From assembly GCF_012931685.1 (NCBI RefSeq), contig NZ_JABANC010000003.1, forward strand, positions 248,001 through 312,000: a stretch of DNA of 64,000 nt. Direction: 5' to 3'. This DNA comes from Hanstruepera ponticola. Its GTDB lineage: Bacteria; Bacteroidota; Bacteroidia; Flavobacteriales; Flavobacteriaceae. Positions 1-9,200 of this stretch are shown in pieces; the stretch's first letter is position 1, and each line of letters opens with the position of its first letter. Below the pieces are notes generated by a model. The model was not told where the DNA came from, searched no databases, and saw only the letters and a list, made by a program, of their open reading frames with translations. The translations under genes were made by a program, and so were the position numbers.

Positions 1-669
1 GACTTGCCAATACATAAAACGTCTAGCAATCAAAAATTTCTCAACACTATAAATGCCTTTTTCCTCTACAACCAATGAGTCATCCACAACGTTTAGCATT
101 GTGATCAATCGCTCTGTATTTATATTACCTTCTGATACGCCTGTATAAAAACTATCACGTTTTAGGTAATCTGCCCGATCCATATCCAATTGACTGGAAA
201 TTAATTGACAAAGGAACTTTCTTTTATAATTACCCTTAAAAATTTCTATGGCTAGCGTTAAAGTTCCGTTAAATTCAGCATTCAGGTTTTCCATAAAAAG
301 CAATGAAATTTCCTCATGACTAATACCATTTACAATACTATGCTCCATGGCATGTGAAAAAGGACCGTGCCCAATATCATGAAGTAAAATTGCAATAAAC
401 AAAGCCTCTTCTTCGGCTTTTGAAATATCAACTCCCTTAAAACGAAGTGTTTGCACAGCTTTTTGCATTAAATGCATGCACCCTAAAGCATGGTGAAACC
501 GCGTATGATGTGCCCCAGGATATACTAAATATGACATACCCATTTGCGAAATGCGACGAAGACGCTGGAAATATCTATGCTCAATTAAATTAAAAATTGT
601 AGAATTAGGTATAGTAATAAAACCGTAAATTGGGTCGTTAAATATTTTAAGTTTGTTTTTTGAAATCAA
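1..669 (-). CDS. HD-domain phosphohydrolase, dGTPase-like (3' end outside window)
   Basis: The leftward reading frame is open for 223 codons to the window edge, so the C-terminus is missing. The translated product carries HD-superfamily metal-binding signatures: a HTRFHHALG stretch, then LLHDIGHGPFSH, then MDRADYLKRDS. This matches the COG1078 group of HD phosphohydrolases, which hydrolyse nucleotide or other phosphoester substrates; the exact substrate is unknown. The start is set at TTG 669-667 because an in-frame TAA lies four codons upstream and the next Met is deep inside the conserved region. The gene is divergent from porX across only 36 bp. Not seen: the C-terminal part. Confidence 0.85.
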   Translation of the reverse strand, partial: MISKNKLKIFNDPIYGFITIPNSTIFNLIEHRYFQRLRRISQMGMSYLVYPGAHHTRFHHALGCMHLMQKAVQTLRFKGVDISKAEEEALFIAILLHDIGHGPFSHAMEHSIVNGISHEEISLLFMENLNAEFNGTLTLAIEIFKGNYKRKFLCQLISSQLDMDRADYLKRDSFYTGVSEGNINTERLITMLNVVDDSLVVEEKGIYSVEKFLIARRFMYWQV

Positions 670-705
670 GCTGCTTAATTACTTTAATTATATAAACAAA
701 TATAC

Positions 706-2259
706 ATGAACAATATAAATATTCTTTGGGTTGACGATGAAATTGATTTATTAAAACCCCATATCCTTTTTTTAGAACAAAAAAACTATCAAGTAACCAC
801 TTGTAAAAGTGGTACAGAAGCCATTGAGATTTTAGACGATAAAAACTTTGATATTGTTTTTTTAGATGAAAACATGCCTGGATTAACAGGTCTTGAAACT
901 CTAAATGAGATTAAAGAAAAACGTGATACGCTTCCAGTTGTAATGATTACTAAAAGTGAGGAAGAATATATCATGGAGGAAGCTATTGGGAATAAAATAG
1001 CTGACTATTTGATAAAACCTGTGAATCCAAACCAGATTTTATTAAGCCTCAAAAAGAATTTAGACCATTCTAGATTGGTTTCTGAAAAAACGACGTCAAA
1101 CTACCAACAGGAATTTAGAAAAATTGCTATGGACTTAACTATGGTTAATAGTTTTGAAGAGTGGGCCAATCTTTACCAAAGGCTTATTTACTGGGAAATG
1201 CAATTGGAAGATATTGAAGATACTGGCATGTTTGAAATTCTTGAATCGCAGAAAAACGAAGCCAATACGCAATTTGGTAAGTTTATAGATAAGCACTATC
1301 CAAGCTGGTTTGAACCACATGTTGATGCGCCTACCATGTCACATACACTATTTAAAAATAGAATAGTTCCAGAATTAAGTAAAGAACAACCCACTTTCCT
1401 GGTTGTAATTGATAATTTACGTTATGACCAATGGAAAGCTTTTGAGCCTATTGTAAACAATTATTATAAGAAAGATAAAGAAGCACCATTTTACAGCATA
1501 CTACCAACGGCAACACAATATGCCAGAAACGCCATATTTTCTGGATTAATGCCTGCTGATATGGAAAAAATGCATCCTGATTTATGGAAAAATGACACTG
1601 ATGAAGGCGGCAAGAACCTACATGAAGCTGAATTTTTAGATGCTCAAATGAAACGTTTAGGACTAAATCATTTAAAACATGAATACTACAAAATAACCAA
1701 TTTAAAAAACGGTAAAAAATTAGTTGATAATTTTAAAGGACTAAAAGATAATGACCTGACTGTTGTGGTTTATAATTTTGTAGATATGCTTTCTCATTCC
1801 AAAACTGAAATGGACGTGGTTAAAGAATTAGCATCTAATGATAAGGCGTATCGCTCACTTACACAGAGTTGGTTTAAAAACTCACCACTACTTGAAATGA
1901 TTCAACAAGCACAGCAATTAGGGTTTAAACTTATTTTGACTACAGATCATGGTACTATTAATGTGAAAAACCCGTCAAAAGTAATTGGTGATAAAGACAC
2001 TAGTTTAAACTTACGATATAAAACTGGTCGTTCTTTAACTTATGAAGACAAAGAGGTTTTAGTGGCAAAAGACCCAAAAACCATACATCTGCCATCAATT
2101 ACCATGAGTAGTTCATTTATTTTTGCTAAAAATGATTTGTTTTTTGCTTATCCAAATAACTATAATCATTACGTAAGTTATTACAGAAACACATACCAAC
2201 ATGGTGGCGTTTCGTTGGAAGAAATGATTATTCCATTTGCTGTTTTAAGCCCTAAATAA
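706..2259 (+). CDS. porX: PorX: response regulator with PglZ domain, T9SS regulator
   Basis: The 517-residue protein has an N-terminal CheY-like receiver (about 1-120) with acidic pair D10/D11, phospho-acceptor D54, T82 and K104. A linker leads to a PglZ/alkaline-phosphatase-superfamily domain (about 215-517) containing the motifs VIDNLRYDQW and TTDHG. This architecture is PorX, which with the histidine kinase PorY and the ECF sigma factor SigP controls type IX secretion genes; published work also gives the PglZ domain metal-dependent nuclease/phosphodiesterase activity. No PorY lies in the window. It is followed by tsaE, a common order in Flavobacteriaceae. The start ATG is supported by the typical first beta strand (NILWVDDE). 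Confidence 0.93.
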   Translation: MNNINILWVDDEIDLLKPHILFLEQKNYQVTTCKSGTEAIEILDDKNFDIVFLDENMPGLTGLETLNEIKEKRDTLPVVMITKSEEEYIMEEAIGNKIADYLIKPVNPNQILLSLKKNLDHSRLVSEKTTSNYQQEFRKIAMDLTMVNSFEEWANLYQRLIYWEMQLEDIEDTGMFEILESQKNEANTQFGKFIDKHYPSWFEPHVDAPTMSHTLFKNRIVPELSKEQPTFLVVIDNLRYDQWKAFEPIVNNYYKKDKEAPFYSILPTATQYARNAIFSGLMPADMEKMHPDLWKNDTDEGGKNLHEAEFLDAQMKRLGLNHLKHEYYKITNLKNGKKLVDNFKGLKDNDLTVVVYNFVDMLSHSKTEMDVVKELASNDKAYRSLTQSWFKNSPLLEMIQQAQQLGFKLILTTDHGTINVKNPSKVIGDKDTSLNLRYKTGRSLTYEDKEVLVAKDPKTIHLPSITMSSSFIFAKNDLFFAYPNNYNHYVSYYRNTYQHGGVSLEEMIIPFAVLSPK

Positions 2260-2333
2260 CTCCGTGTAATGCAAAAAAATCCGACGAAATACACTTTTTA
2301 TTAGTTTTTTTCAATTTTTATACTTAATATTGC

Positions 2334-2756
2334 ATGCAAACAAGATGTGATTTGACTATAGCATATAGTTTAAATGAGTTAAATGCTGTTGCTAATCAAG
2401 TTCTTAAATCTGTAAAATCAAAAACCATTTTATTTTACGGAAACATGGGAACTGGTAAAACAACATTAATTAAAGCTTTAATTGAGGCTCTAGGAAGTGA
2501 TGATGATGTAAGTAGCCCAACCTATTCTATTGTCAACGAATATAGTTTGAGTGATAATGTGATTTATCATTTTGATTTATATCGCTTAAAATCTATTGAA
2601 GAGGCTTATGATTTTGGAATTGAAGATTATTTGCAAACTGAAGGCTGGTTATTTATTGAATGGCCAGAATTGATAAAGAATCATTTAGATGTTGAATATG
2701 ATATTATTGAGTTATCAATATCAGAACAAAACAAACGAATATTAACGCTTAAATAG
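2334..2756 (+). CDS. tsaE: tRNA threonylcarbamoyladenosine biosynthesis ATPase TsaE
   Basis: This is a small P-loop ATPase of 140 residues, normal for the family. The Walker A motif GNMGTGKTT sits at residues 36-44, followed by the family strings SPTYSIVNEY, HFDLYRL and FIEWPE. TsaE drives the TsaB/TsaD/TsaE complex that transfers the threonylcarbamoyl group to A37 of ANN-decoding tRNAs in the cytoplasm. It sits 74 bp after porX and could share its transcript. Nothing is unusual in length or in the key residues. Confidence 0.93.
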   Translation: MQTRCDLTIAYSLNELNAVANQVLKSVKSKTILFYGNMGTGKTTLIKALIEALGSDDDVSSPTYSIVNEYSLSDNVIYHFDLYRLKSIEEAYDFGIEDYLQTEGWLFIEWPELIKNHLDVEYDIIELSISEQNKRILTLK

Positions 2757-2805
2757 TGATTTATTATAAGATTGAAAACAACAAATTGCCCTAAATTGTC
2801 GCGTT

Positions 2806-2822
2806 TTACGGTTTTACCGTAA
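2806..2822. repeat. Perfect 7-bp inverted repeat after tsaE
   Basis: TTACGGT, a three-T loop and ACCGTAA form a perfect hairpin. No T-run follows on the plus strand, so it is not a classical terminator. It could act in 3'-end processing of the tsaE transcript. Low confidence in any role. Confidence 0.35.
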
Positions 2823-2894
2823 CGAAAAAATCAAAAAATGTTGATTTTAACATTTTTTTAACATTTCGACCTACTTTCATACATACTTCATATA

Positions 2895-2902
2895 TACATT
2901 TG
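2895..2902 (+). promoter_or_regulatory. Putative Bacteroidota -7 box
   Basis: TACATTTG matches TAnnTTTG and lies 29 bp ahead of the ATG at 2932. No convincing -33 TTTG is visible. It would drive the small secreted peptide and the overlapping membrane-protein gene. Confidence 0.45.
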
Positions 2903-2931
2903 GGTTATTAATTAATTAATCCCTTAATATA

Positions 2932-3075
2932 ATGAAAGCAAAAAAGTATGTATTAGCAATCGCAATTTTTGGCGGTATGTTGTTTACAGTTCAAGCAACT
3001 AACATCATTGATTTAGATGGACAACAAACAACAAAAATCGAAGGAAAAAGAATTAAAGTTCCTGCGAACGGATAA
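2932..3075 (+). CDS. Small putative secreted peptide (47 aa)
   Basis: A 48-codon frame starts with a Lys-rich segment (MKAKKYVLA), continues with a hydrophobic stretch to about residue 20 and a VQA cleavage-like site, and ends with a short basic tail, KRIKVPANG. I do not recognise a family with certainty. A good -7 box lies just upstream and the start has an AT-rich Bacteroidota-type leader. The last 59 bp overlap, in another frame, the start of the next gene, so translation of the two may be coupled. It could be a real exported micropeptide or a leader peptide. Confidence 0.5.
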   Translation: MKAKKYVLAIAIFGGMLFTVQATNIIDLDGQQTTKIEGKRIKVPANG

Positions 3076-3568
3076 GAAAATAAATAAAGTTATCTTAAGT
3101 GGTAGTATAATTGCTACTATAATAGCTTTGATACCTTATTTATTTTATTTATACGAAGGTGTTCCAGACACACAAGTTTGGGACACTTTTTTGTTTACAT
3201 ATGATAGTAAAGTATATGAAAGTGCCTATGTTGTTGCATGGACACTTTCAGGCAAGCTAATTCCTTTATTACTATTATTCATTTGGTTCTTTACTTGTCG
3301 TCATTGGTGGTACCATGTGCTGTTAGTTCCGATAATTATGTATTCTTATCAAATTATATCTTTCATTACTTCCGACACGGGTATAGTAGATGAGTTTCAA
3401 TTAATCTATTTAGTTCCTATAATGGCGGTTATGGTGCCTTCTATTTATTTAATAAGAGCTAAAATGTTTGATAAATTAAATACTGTAAATAAATCTATGG
3501 AAGAGCTTGAAGAAGAATTTAAAATTAAACCCACAACCCTTTGGGGAAGAATTAAGCAGTATTTTTAA
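3017..3568 (+). CDS. Conserved flavobacterial membrane protein, function unknown
   Basis: The 183-residue protein has a charged N-terminus followed by about four predicted membrane helices (about 25-45, 75-95, 98-118, 128-148), and a charged tail. Aromatic and Trp-rich loops (TCRHWWYH) lie between helices. I recognise the general pattern from flavobacterial genomes but know no assigned function. The start at ATG 3017 is forced, because no usable start follows before the hydrophobic region, so the 59-bp overlap with the upstream peptide frame is real if both are translated. It lies 66 bp ahead of ald. Confidence 0.8.
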   Translation: MDNKQQKSKEKELKFLRTDKKINKVILSGSIIATIIALIPYLFYLYEGVPDTQVWDTFLFTYDSKVYESAYVVAWTLSGKLIPLLLLFIWFFTCRHWWYHVLLVPIIMYSYQIISFITSDTGIVDEFQLIYLVPIMAVMVPSIYLIRAKMFDKLNTVNKSMEELEEEFKIKPTTLWGRIKQYF

Positions 3569-3634
3569 AAACAACTTAATCTTTAAAAAATTAATTCGTA
3601 ATTTGACTTTCCGTTACCAACAACTAGTCAAAGT

Positions 3635-4834
3635 ATGTCTAAATCCTTATCACCTTTTACCAAGCAGCAATTACTGCCACAAGAGGAAACACTTGAAATT
3701 TTAAAACAAAAAGGAGATCTGTTCATTGGTATTCCCAAAGAAACAGCTTTTCAAGAAAAGCGTGTGTGTTTAACACCAGACGCTGTTTCTGCTTTAGTAA
3801 CCAATGGACACAGAATACTTATGGAATCAGGTGCTGGCAAAGGCGCCAATTTTAGTGACAAGGATTATAGTGAGGCAGGTGCTGAAATCACAAAAGATGC
3901 TGCAAAAGTTTACAGTTGTCCTATTATTTTGAAAGTTGAACCGCCTACTCTAGAGCAAATAAAACTGATTAATCCGCAGACTATTTTAATTTCTGCTCTT
4001 CAATTAAAAACCCAAACAAAAAAATATTTTGAAGCACTTGCATCCAAACGCGTAACGGCTTTAGCATTTGAGTTTATTCGTGATGAAGATGGTGCCTATC
4101 CAGCAGTCAGATCCTTAAGTGAAATTGCAGGAACAGCCTCCGTTTTAATTGCTTCTGAATTATTAAGCAATGTTAATAATGGTAACGGTCTCATGTTTGG
4201 AAACATTAGTGGTGTTCCGCCTATTGAAGTTGTTATTTTAGGAGCAGGAACAGTTGGAGAATTTGCAGCTAGAGGCGCTATTGGTTTAGGAGCTAATGTA
4301 AAAGTGTTTGATAATTCTATTACCAAACTTCGATGCATCCAAACAAATTTGGGCAGAACCATTTTTACATCAACCTTACAACCCAAGAATTTATCTAAAG
4401 CTCTTAAACGCTGTGATGTTGCCATAGGTGCTGTTCGCGGAAAAAACAGAGCACCAGTTCTTGTTGCTGAAACTATGGTTGAAAACATGAAATCTGGTGC
4501 AGTTATTATTGACGTTAGTATTGATATGGGAGGTTGCTTTGAAACCAGTGAGGTAACAACACATAAAAACCCAACTTTTGTTAAGCATGGGGTTACGCAT
4601 TATTGTGTACCTAATATTCCTGCACGTTACTCACGTTCTGCTTCTATATCAATCAGTAATATTTTCACACCCTATCTTTTAAAAATTGGTGAAGAAGGTG
4701 GTTTAGAAAATTCCTTACGTTTTGATAGAGGTTTGAAAAATGGGTTGTACTTTTACCACGGCATTCTAACCAACAAATCTGTTGGTGAATGGTTTGATTT
4801 AAAACACAGCGATATTAATTTGCTGATATTTTAA
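3635..4834 (+). CDS. ald: Alanine dehydrogenase
   Basis: The 399-residue protein shows the AlaDH/PNT fold. The N-terminal signature GIPKETAFQEKRVCLTPDAV contains the conserved basic residues for pyruvate binding, and a Rossmann motif GAGTVG at residues 203-208 binds NAD(H). The enzyme interconverts L-alanine with pyruvate plus ammonia. The roughly 30-residue N-terminal extension before the core is usual for the Bacteroidota version. It follows the membrane-protein gene and precedes a small anchored protein by 27 bp, so the three may be co-transcribed. Confidence 0.9.
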   Translation: MSKSLSPFTKQQLLPQEETLEILKQKGDLFIGIPKETAFQEKRVCLTPDAVSALVTNGHRILMESGAGKGANFSDKDYSEAGAEITKDAAKVYSCPIILKVEPPTLEQIKLINPQTILISALQLKTQTKKYFEALASKRVTALAFEFIRDEDGAYPAVRSLSEIAGTASVLIASELLSNVNNGNGLMFGNISGVPPIEVVILGAGTVGEFAARGAIGLGANVKVFDNSITKLRCIQTNLGRTIFTSTLQPKNLSKALKRCDVAIGAVRGKNRAPVLVAETMVENMKSGAVIIDVSIDMGGCFETSEVTTHKNPTFVKHGVTHYCVPNIPARYSRSASISISNIFTPYLLKIGEEGGLENSLRFDRGLKNGLYFYHGILTNKSVGEWFDLKHSDINLLIF

Positions 4835-4861
4835 ATAAAGTAAAACTTCAAATTTAAATAC

Positions 4862-5233
4862 GTGAAATTACTACATCGTGTTGGTTATTACCTAGGAGGC
4901 TTCTCTATAGGACTTATTATTTTAGCATTTTTTTTAAATGGCAAAAAAGTATCTTGTGATTATGGCCCTGAAGCTCGTGTGCTAAAAAACATCAATTCCA
5001 AAGAACTAAAAATACCCGAAGATATTTATAATTCCCTTATGGCTAAAAAAATGGATTCGCTAAATATCATCAACATTCTTAAACATGCAAATATTCGTTT
5101 TTTGGATAGTGATACAAGAAAAGAACCATGTGGTATTTATTATTTAGAGAACACCTTGTCAGAATCCAAAATGGATCTAAAAATTGAAAACTGCGATAGT
5201 ATTGTTACTATTAAAGAAATAGTCTGGAAATGA
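4862..5233 (+). CDS. Small membrane-anchored protein, possibly DUF4258-like
   Basis: This 123-residue protein starts with GTG, has one N-terminal membrane helix (about 8-25) and then a soluble domain with two or three Cys (CDYGPE; EPCGIYY). It resembles a short family that commonly follows ald in flavobacteria and is sometimes labelled DUF4258; I give that family name with low certainty. The soluble part should lie outside the inner membrane if the helix is a signal anchor. It ends 22 bp before a strong terminator. Confidence 0.7.
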   Translation: MKLLHRVGYYLGGFSIGLIILAFFLNGKKVSCDYGPEARVLKNINSKELKIPEDIYNSLMAKKMDSLNIINILKHANIRFLDSDTRKEPCGIYYLENTLSESKMDLKIENCDSIVTIKEIVWK

Positions 5234-5255
5234 TTTCTGTAAATACTTATAAATG

Positions 5256-5282
5256 AAAAAGACCTGAAATTCAGGTCTTTTT
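5256..5282. terminator. Bidirectional intrinsic terminator
   Basis: A 12-bp perfect stem (AAAAAGACCTGA / TCAGGTCTTTTT) with a 3-nt loop has A- and T-runs on both flanks. It sits between the convergent genes at 4862-5233 and 5303-8758 and can stop transcription from both sides. Confidence 0.9.
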
Positions 5283-5302
5283 CACAACTAAAAGTGGGAA
5301 AA

Positions 5303-8300
5303 TTAATTTAGTATTAAGCGTTTAGTGAAACTTTTGCCACTTTGAGTTACTGATACTATATAAATACCTCTTGGTAAATTACTAACATTTAAATTATTAA
5401 TGATTGGCTGTGAGCTTGGCTGTATAGCTTTATTAATAAGCATTCTACCTGCCATATCAAATAATTGCAAACTAGCGACACCAGTAAAATCTGTCATTTT
5501 AACATTTACTTGACTTTGCGCAGGATTAGGATATACATTAATTCCTGTATTCAAATTGCTTTCTTCTTCAATTACGTCTTCATTAGTTTCACAGTTATTC
5601 ACCATGACTTCAACAGTTGCAATTTCAGATGATATTCCATTTGAAACAGTTACAGTATAAATTGAAGTTTCTTCAGGTGAAACTGTAATACTTTCGGTCA
5701 TATCACCTGTGTTCCATTCATAACTTAAACCACCTGAAGCCGTTAACGTAACCGTTTCACCCATACAAATTTCAGCATTGGATCCGGCAGAGGCATTTAC
5801 TGGTTCAACAACATTTACCCAAACCTCATCAGTAGAAGAACATCCATTTGAATGTACTGTTACAGAATAACTCGATGTTTGGTTAGGACTAACTACAATA
5901 CTTTGATTTGTACTGCCATTACTCCAAACATATCCAGAACCTCCTGATGCCGTTAGAGTTACGGATGCTCCATTTTCAATAGTCACATCACTACCAGCGT
6001 TGGCAGTTGGTATTGGGTTTACTGTTACTGTAACAGAATCACTATCTGAAACTGTACCCTCACTTACCGTTACCGAATAAGTGGTTGTACTATTTGGGCT
6101 AACTGTAATGCTTTGAGTGGTTTCTCCTGTACTCCATTCATAAGAACCTCCTCCTGATGCCGTTAAAACTGTACTTTCATTTTCACATATGGAAACATCT
6201 TGACCTGCATTGGCAACAACAGTTACACTCGGCTCTACTGTTACCGTAACAGAATCACTACTAGAACAGTTGTTAGAACTAACTGTTACAGTGTACGTAG
6301 TTGTTTCACTTGGGTTGACCGTAATGCTTTGAGACGTTGCACCTGTACTCCATTCATAAGAATCTCCTCCTGATGCTGTTAAGGTGGTACTCTCACCTTC
6401 ATTTATAGTTATATCATTTCCAGCATTGGCAGTTGGTATTGAATTTACTGTTACTGTAACAGAATCACTGTCTGAAACTGTACCCTCACTTACCGTTACC
6501 GAATAAGTAGTCGTACTATTTGGGCTAACTGTAATGCTTTGAGTGGTTTCTCCTGTACTCCATTCATAAGAACCTCCTCCTGATGCCGTTAAAACTGTAC
6601 TTTCATTTTCACATATGGAAACATCTTGACCTGCATTGGCAACAACAGTTACACTCGGCTCTACTGTTACCGTAACAGAATCACTACTAGAACAGTTGTT
6701 AGAACTAACTGTTACAGTGTACGTAGTTGTTTCACTTGGGTTGACCGTAATGCTTTGAGACGTTGCACCTGTACTCCATTCATAAGAATCTCCTCCTGAT
6801 GCTGTTAAGGTGGTACTCTCACCTTCATTTATAGTTATATCATTTCCAGCATTGGCAGTTGGTAATGGATTGACCGTTACCGTAACAGAATCACTATCTG
6901 TTTGTTCACCTTCAGTAACTGTAACTGTATAAATTGTCGTTTCGCTTGGACTGACCGTTATGCTTTGTGAAGTTTCACCTGTACTCCACACATAATCTGA
7001 TCCTCCTGATGCAGTTAATACCACGCTATCATTATCACAAATAGTAACGTCTTGGCCTGCATCAGCTTCTATGGGAGTCGGTATCACAGTTACCGTAACG
7101 GTATCTTCGGTACTACAACCATTTTGAATAACCGAGACAGTATAAGTAGTCGTTTCTGTCGGGCTTACAACAATGCTTTGAGTATTATCGTTTGTGCTCC
7201 AAGAATAATTGGTTCCTCCAGAAGCTGTTAAAGTTGTGCTTTCACCTTCATTTATTGTTACATCTTCACCTGCATTGGCAGTTGGTAGTGGATTAACAGT
7301 AACTGTCACCGTATCAGAAACACTATTTCCAGTGTCATCAGATAATGTTACCGTATAAGTTGTTGTTTCATTAGGACTAACTTCAATATTTTGTGAGCTT
7401 TCACCAGTATCCCAAGAAAAATTATTTCCTCCTGTACCGTAGGCAGTAAGGTTAGTGGATTCACCTTCGCAAATAGTAATGTCATTTCCTGCATTAACGG
7501 TCATTCCAACGTTTCCCTGTGGAAATTCTAAAACAAAAGCTGGTGCGCTAGTTTGGTTAGTCTGTGTTGGATCATTCCAGTTACTAGCAAATATCATTTT
7601 GGTACCATTTCTATTTGGCACTACTTGTGTTTCATGTAGATAACCTGTTGGTGCCGAATGGTGTTTAGCATAACGCTCAATAGTTCCTGAATTATCAAGT
7701 TTTATAGCAAAAATTTCTCTCGGAGCTACTGGATTTGAAGAACAGCATTGCTCACTTACATAAGCCCAACCTGGTCTATCAATGTTTCTACAGCTCACAT
7801 GACCACCCCAAATGCCACGACCATTTATGTATGGAAATAAATTGGTTATTCCTCCACCATCCAATCTAGCCATGTACATACTGTAACCTGCATCCCATTG
7901 AGCTTGGTCACCATAACCAACAAATACTTCATTACCATAAGCATCATAACCTAAATCACCATGAGGTGTTGTATCGGCAATGTGTATTTCGTTTTGCATG
8001 TTTATATCATAAGTTTTTAATCCCTGATTTGGACCTGAACCATCTGTACGCCAGCATAAAACAGCATATTGTCCAGATTGTGAAACTGAAAACCAATCCA
8101 AGTCACCACCAGGAATAACCATAGAACCAGTAACCACGTCGTTTTGAATATCATATACAAAAACTGTTTTAGTACTTCCGCTAGTGCCAATAAGTCCTAC
8201 ATATCTATCGTCATTTGACTGGTTACCTTCACCATATCCAAAATCAATATTTGAGTATTCAGTAAAAGTCCTTAAGGTTGTTCTTTGATTGGTTGTAACA

Positions 8301-8758
8301 TCAAATGATTGAAAACTATTACTACTAGAACCATACATAATATGAGGCTCTGTATGACTCCAACGTCCATAACCAGGAATATTTGCCCAATACAAAAACT
8401 CATAGGTTTCTGCATCTAAAATAGCAGCAGGATGTCCAGACAACTTTATTAATGTTTCGTCTGAATTCCATGTTTGGTCTTTTGAATAGTTATGACGTAT
8501 TCTATTAGAACTGGTTCCAAAAACATTTCTGTCTCCAATTCTCCTCACAATACTACCAGATAAACCTTCAGTAAAAGGCTCTAAATAATCGGGCATCGCT
8601 GTAGCAGGTGCCTGATAATTTTGATAATCTACATTTGGCAATTGTTCTTGTGTCGGATAATTCTGACCGTTCGTCGATAAAATACCACAAGAAATACATG
8701 TGATAATTATGAAATTCCTGAAAGCCAGGAATTTCCCGTTGGGATAAAAATTCTTCAT
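5303..8758 (-). CDS. T9SS-secreted protein: beta-propeller-like head, nine Ig/PKD-like repeats, type A sorting domain
   Basis: The 1151-residue protein starts with a signal peptide (about 1-31). Residues of about 50-420 look like a WD40/PD40-type propeller (repeated D-x-G/W blades). Nine repeats of about 70 residues follow (about 430-1065), each with the pattern NAG-D-x-TIC/TIN, LTASGG, W-S-T-G, QSI-V-SP, TYTVTV, DSVTVTV. The last 75 residues are a type A T9SS sorting domain, with NVYPNPAQ, LFDMAGR, LPRGIYIV and a basic C-terminus. The protein should be exported by T9SS to the cell surface or medium. Repeats 4-5 and 6-7 are nearly identical. The enzymatic or binding role of the head is unknown. 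Confidence 0.9.
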   Translation of the reverse strand: MKNFYPNGKFLAFRNFIIITCISCGILSTNGQNYPTQEQLPNVDYQNYQAPATAMPDYLEPFTEGLSGSIVRRIGDRNVFGTSSNRIRHNYSKDQTWNSDETLIKLSGHPAAILDAETYEFLYWANIPGYGRWSHTEPHIMYGSSSNSFQSFDVTTNQRTTLRTFTEYSNIDFGYGEGNQSNDDRYVGLIGTSGSTKTVFVYDIQNDVVTGSMVIPGGDLDWFSVSQSGQYAVLCWRTDGSGPNQGLKTYDINMQNEIHIADTTPHGDLGYDAYGNEVFVGYGDQAQWDAGYSMYMARLDGGGITNLFPYINGRGIWGGHVSCRNIDRPGWAYVSEQCCSSNPVAPREIFAIKLDNSGTIERYAKHHSAPTGYLHETQVVPNRNGTKMIFASNWNDPTQTNQTSAPAFVLEFPQGNVGMTVNAGNDITICEGESTNLTAYGTGGNNFSWDTGESSQNIEVSPNETTTYTVTLSDDTGNSVSDTVTVTVNPLPTANAGEDVTINEGESTTLTASGGTNYSWSTNDNTQSIVVSPTETTTYTVSVIQNGCSTEDTVTVTVIPTPIEADAGQDVTICDNDSVVLTASGGSDYVWSTGETSQSITVSPSETTIYTVTVTEGEQTDSDSVTVTVNPLPTANAGNDITINEGESTTLTASGGDSYEWSTGATSQSITVNPSETTTYTVTVSSNNCSSSDSVTVTVEPSVTVVANAGQDVSICENESTVLTASGGGSYEWSTGETTQSITVSPNSTTTYSVTVSEGTVSDSDSVTVTVNSIPTANAGNDITINEGESTTLTASGGDSYEWSTGATSQSITVNPSETTTYTVTVSSNNCSSSDSVTVTVEPSVTVVANAGQDVSICENESTVLTASGGGSYEWSTGETTQSITVSPNSTTTYSVTVSEGTVSDSDSVTVTVNPIPTANAGSDVTIENGASVTLTASGGSGYVWSNGSTNQSIVVSPNQTSSYSVTVHSNGCSSTDEVWVNVVEPVNASAGSNAEICMGETVTLTASGGLSYEWNTGDMTESITVSPEETSIYTVTVSNGISSEIATVEVMVNNCETNEDVIEEESNLNTGINVYPNPAQSQVNVKMTDFTGVASLQLFDMAGRMLINKAIQPSSQPIINNLNVSNLPRGIYIVSVTQSGKSFTKRLILN
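6001..6852 (-). repeat. Tandem duplication, two 426-bp units
   Basis: Positions 6001-6426 and 6427-6852 are nearly identical at an exact 426-bp offset (142 codons, two Ig-like repeats). I saw only about five substitutions in the parts aligned by eye, for example near 6016 and 6083. Identity breaks outside the unit. This points to a recent in-frame duplication within the secreted protein gene. Confidence 0.9.
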
Positions 8759-9200
8759 TTGGGGCTATTTGCTATTAACTCAGGCTAAACTATATATATC
8801 AGTTTTTGTTCTGTTAAATAAATGGTTTGTTTTCGATGAAATGCATATTTTTTGTAAAATAAATACTACAAAACATGCGTTTTGAAGTCATTTTATTACA
8901 CTTTATCGATAAAAATTGAATTAATAGCTGTTCTCGGAAATACAAGAGTTGCCAAATATACGGTCACTATTTAGTTTTGGATGTCCTTTAGAAAGATTTT
9001 AACATAATAAGATATCAACACCTTATAAACAAAATAGTTATCACTTAAAATTTAATAGAAAAAGTACTACAAATACCTTTAATATATTAAATATGGTATT
9101 TAGTCTAATAACAGAAATAGAATCAGGTACAGAAACAAAAAATATCTACTTTTAATGCATAGAACTGATTGTAATAAGATTTTAATAAAATTTGTTTCTT
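8759..9200. other. Divergent intergenic region, 442 bp
   Basis: This AT-rich spacer lies between the leftward T9SS cargo gene and the rightward polysaccharide locus. A minus-strand -7-like box (TATATTTG) lies at 8953-8960, far from the cargo start. No RNA gene or coding frame of note was seen. It must carry the promoter of the polysaccharide operon, but no clear TAnnTTTG box was found for that strand. Confidence 0.5.

Noticed and set aside
3507-3704. 65-codon frame across the end of the membrane-protein gene and the start of ald
   Set aside because: It overlaps two well-supported genes in another frame and has no promoter or family resemblance.
4096-4488. 130-codon antisense frame within ald
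   Set aside because: Mirror frame of a conserved gene; no recognisable protein features.
5800-7500. CRISPR-like appearance of regularly spaced repeats
   Set aside because: The repeats are in-frame coding repeats of about 210 bp (70 residues) in a secreted protein, without short palindromic repeats or spacers.
8759-9200. tRNA or small RNA gene in the divergent spacer
   Set aside because: Read on both strands, I found no cloverleaf-compatible arms, T-loop consensus or CCA end; the region is simply AT-rich.
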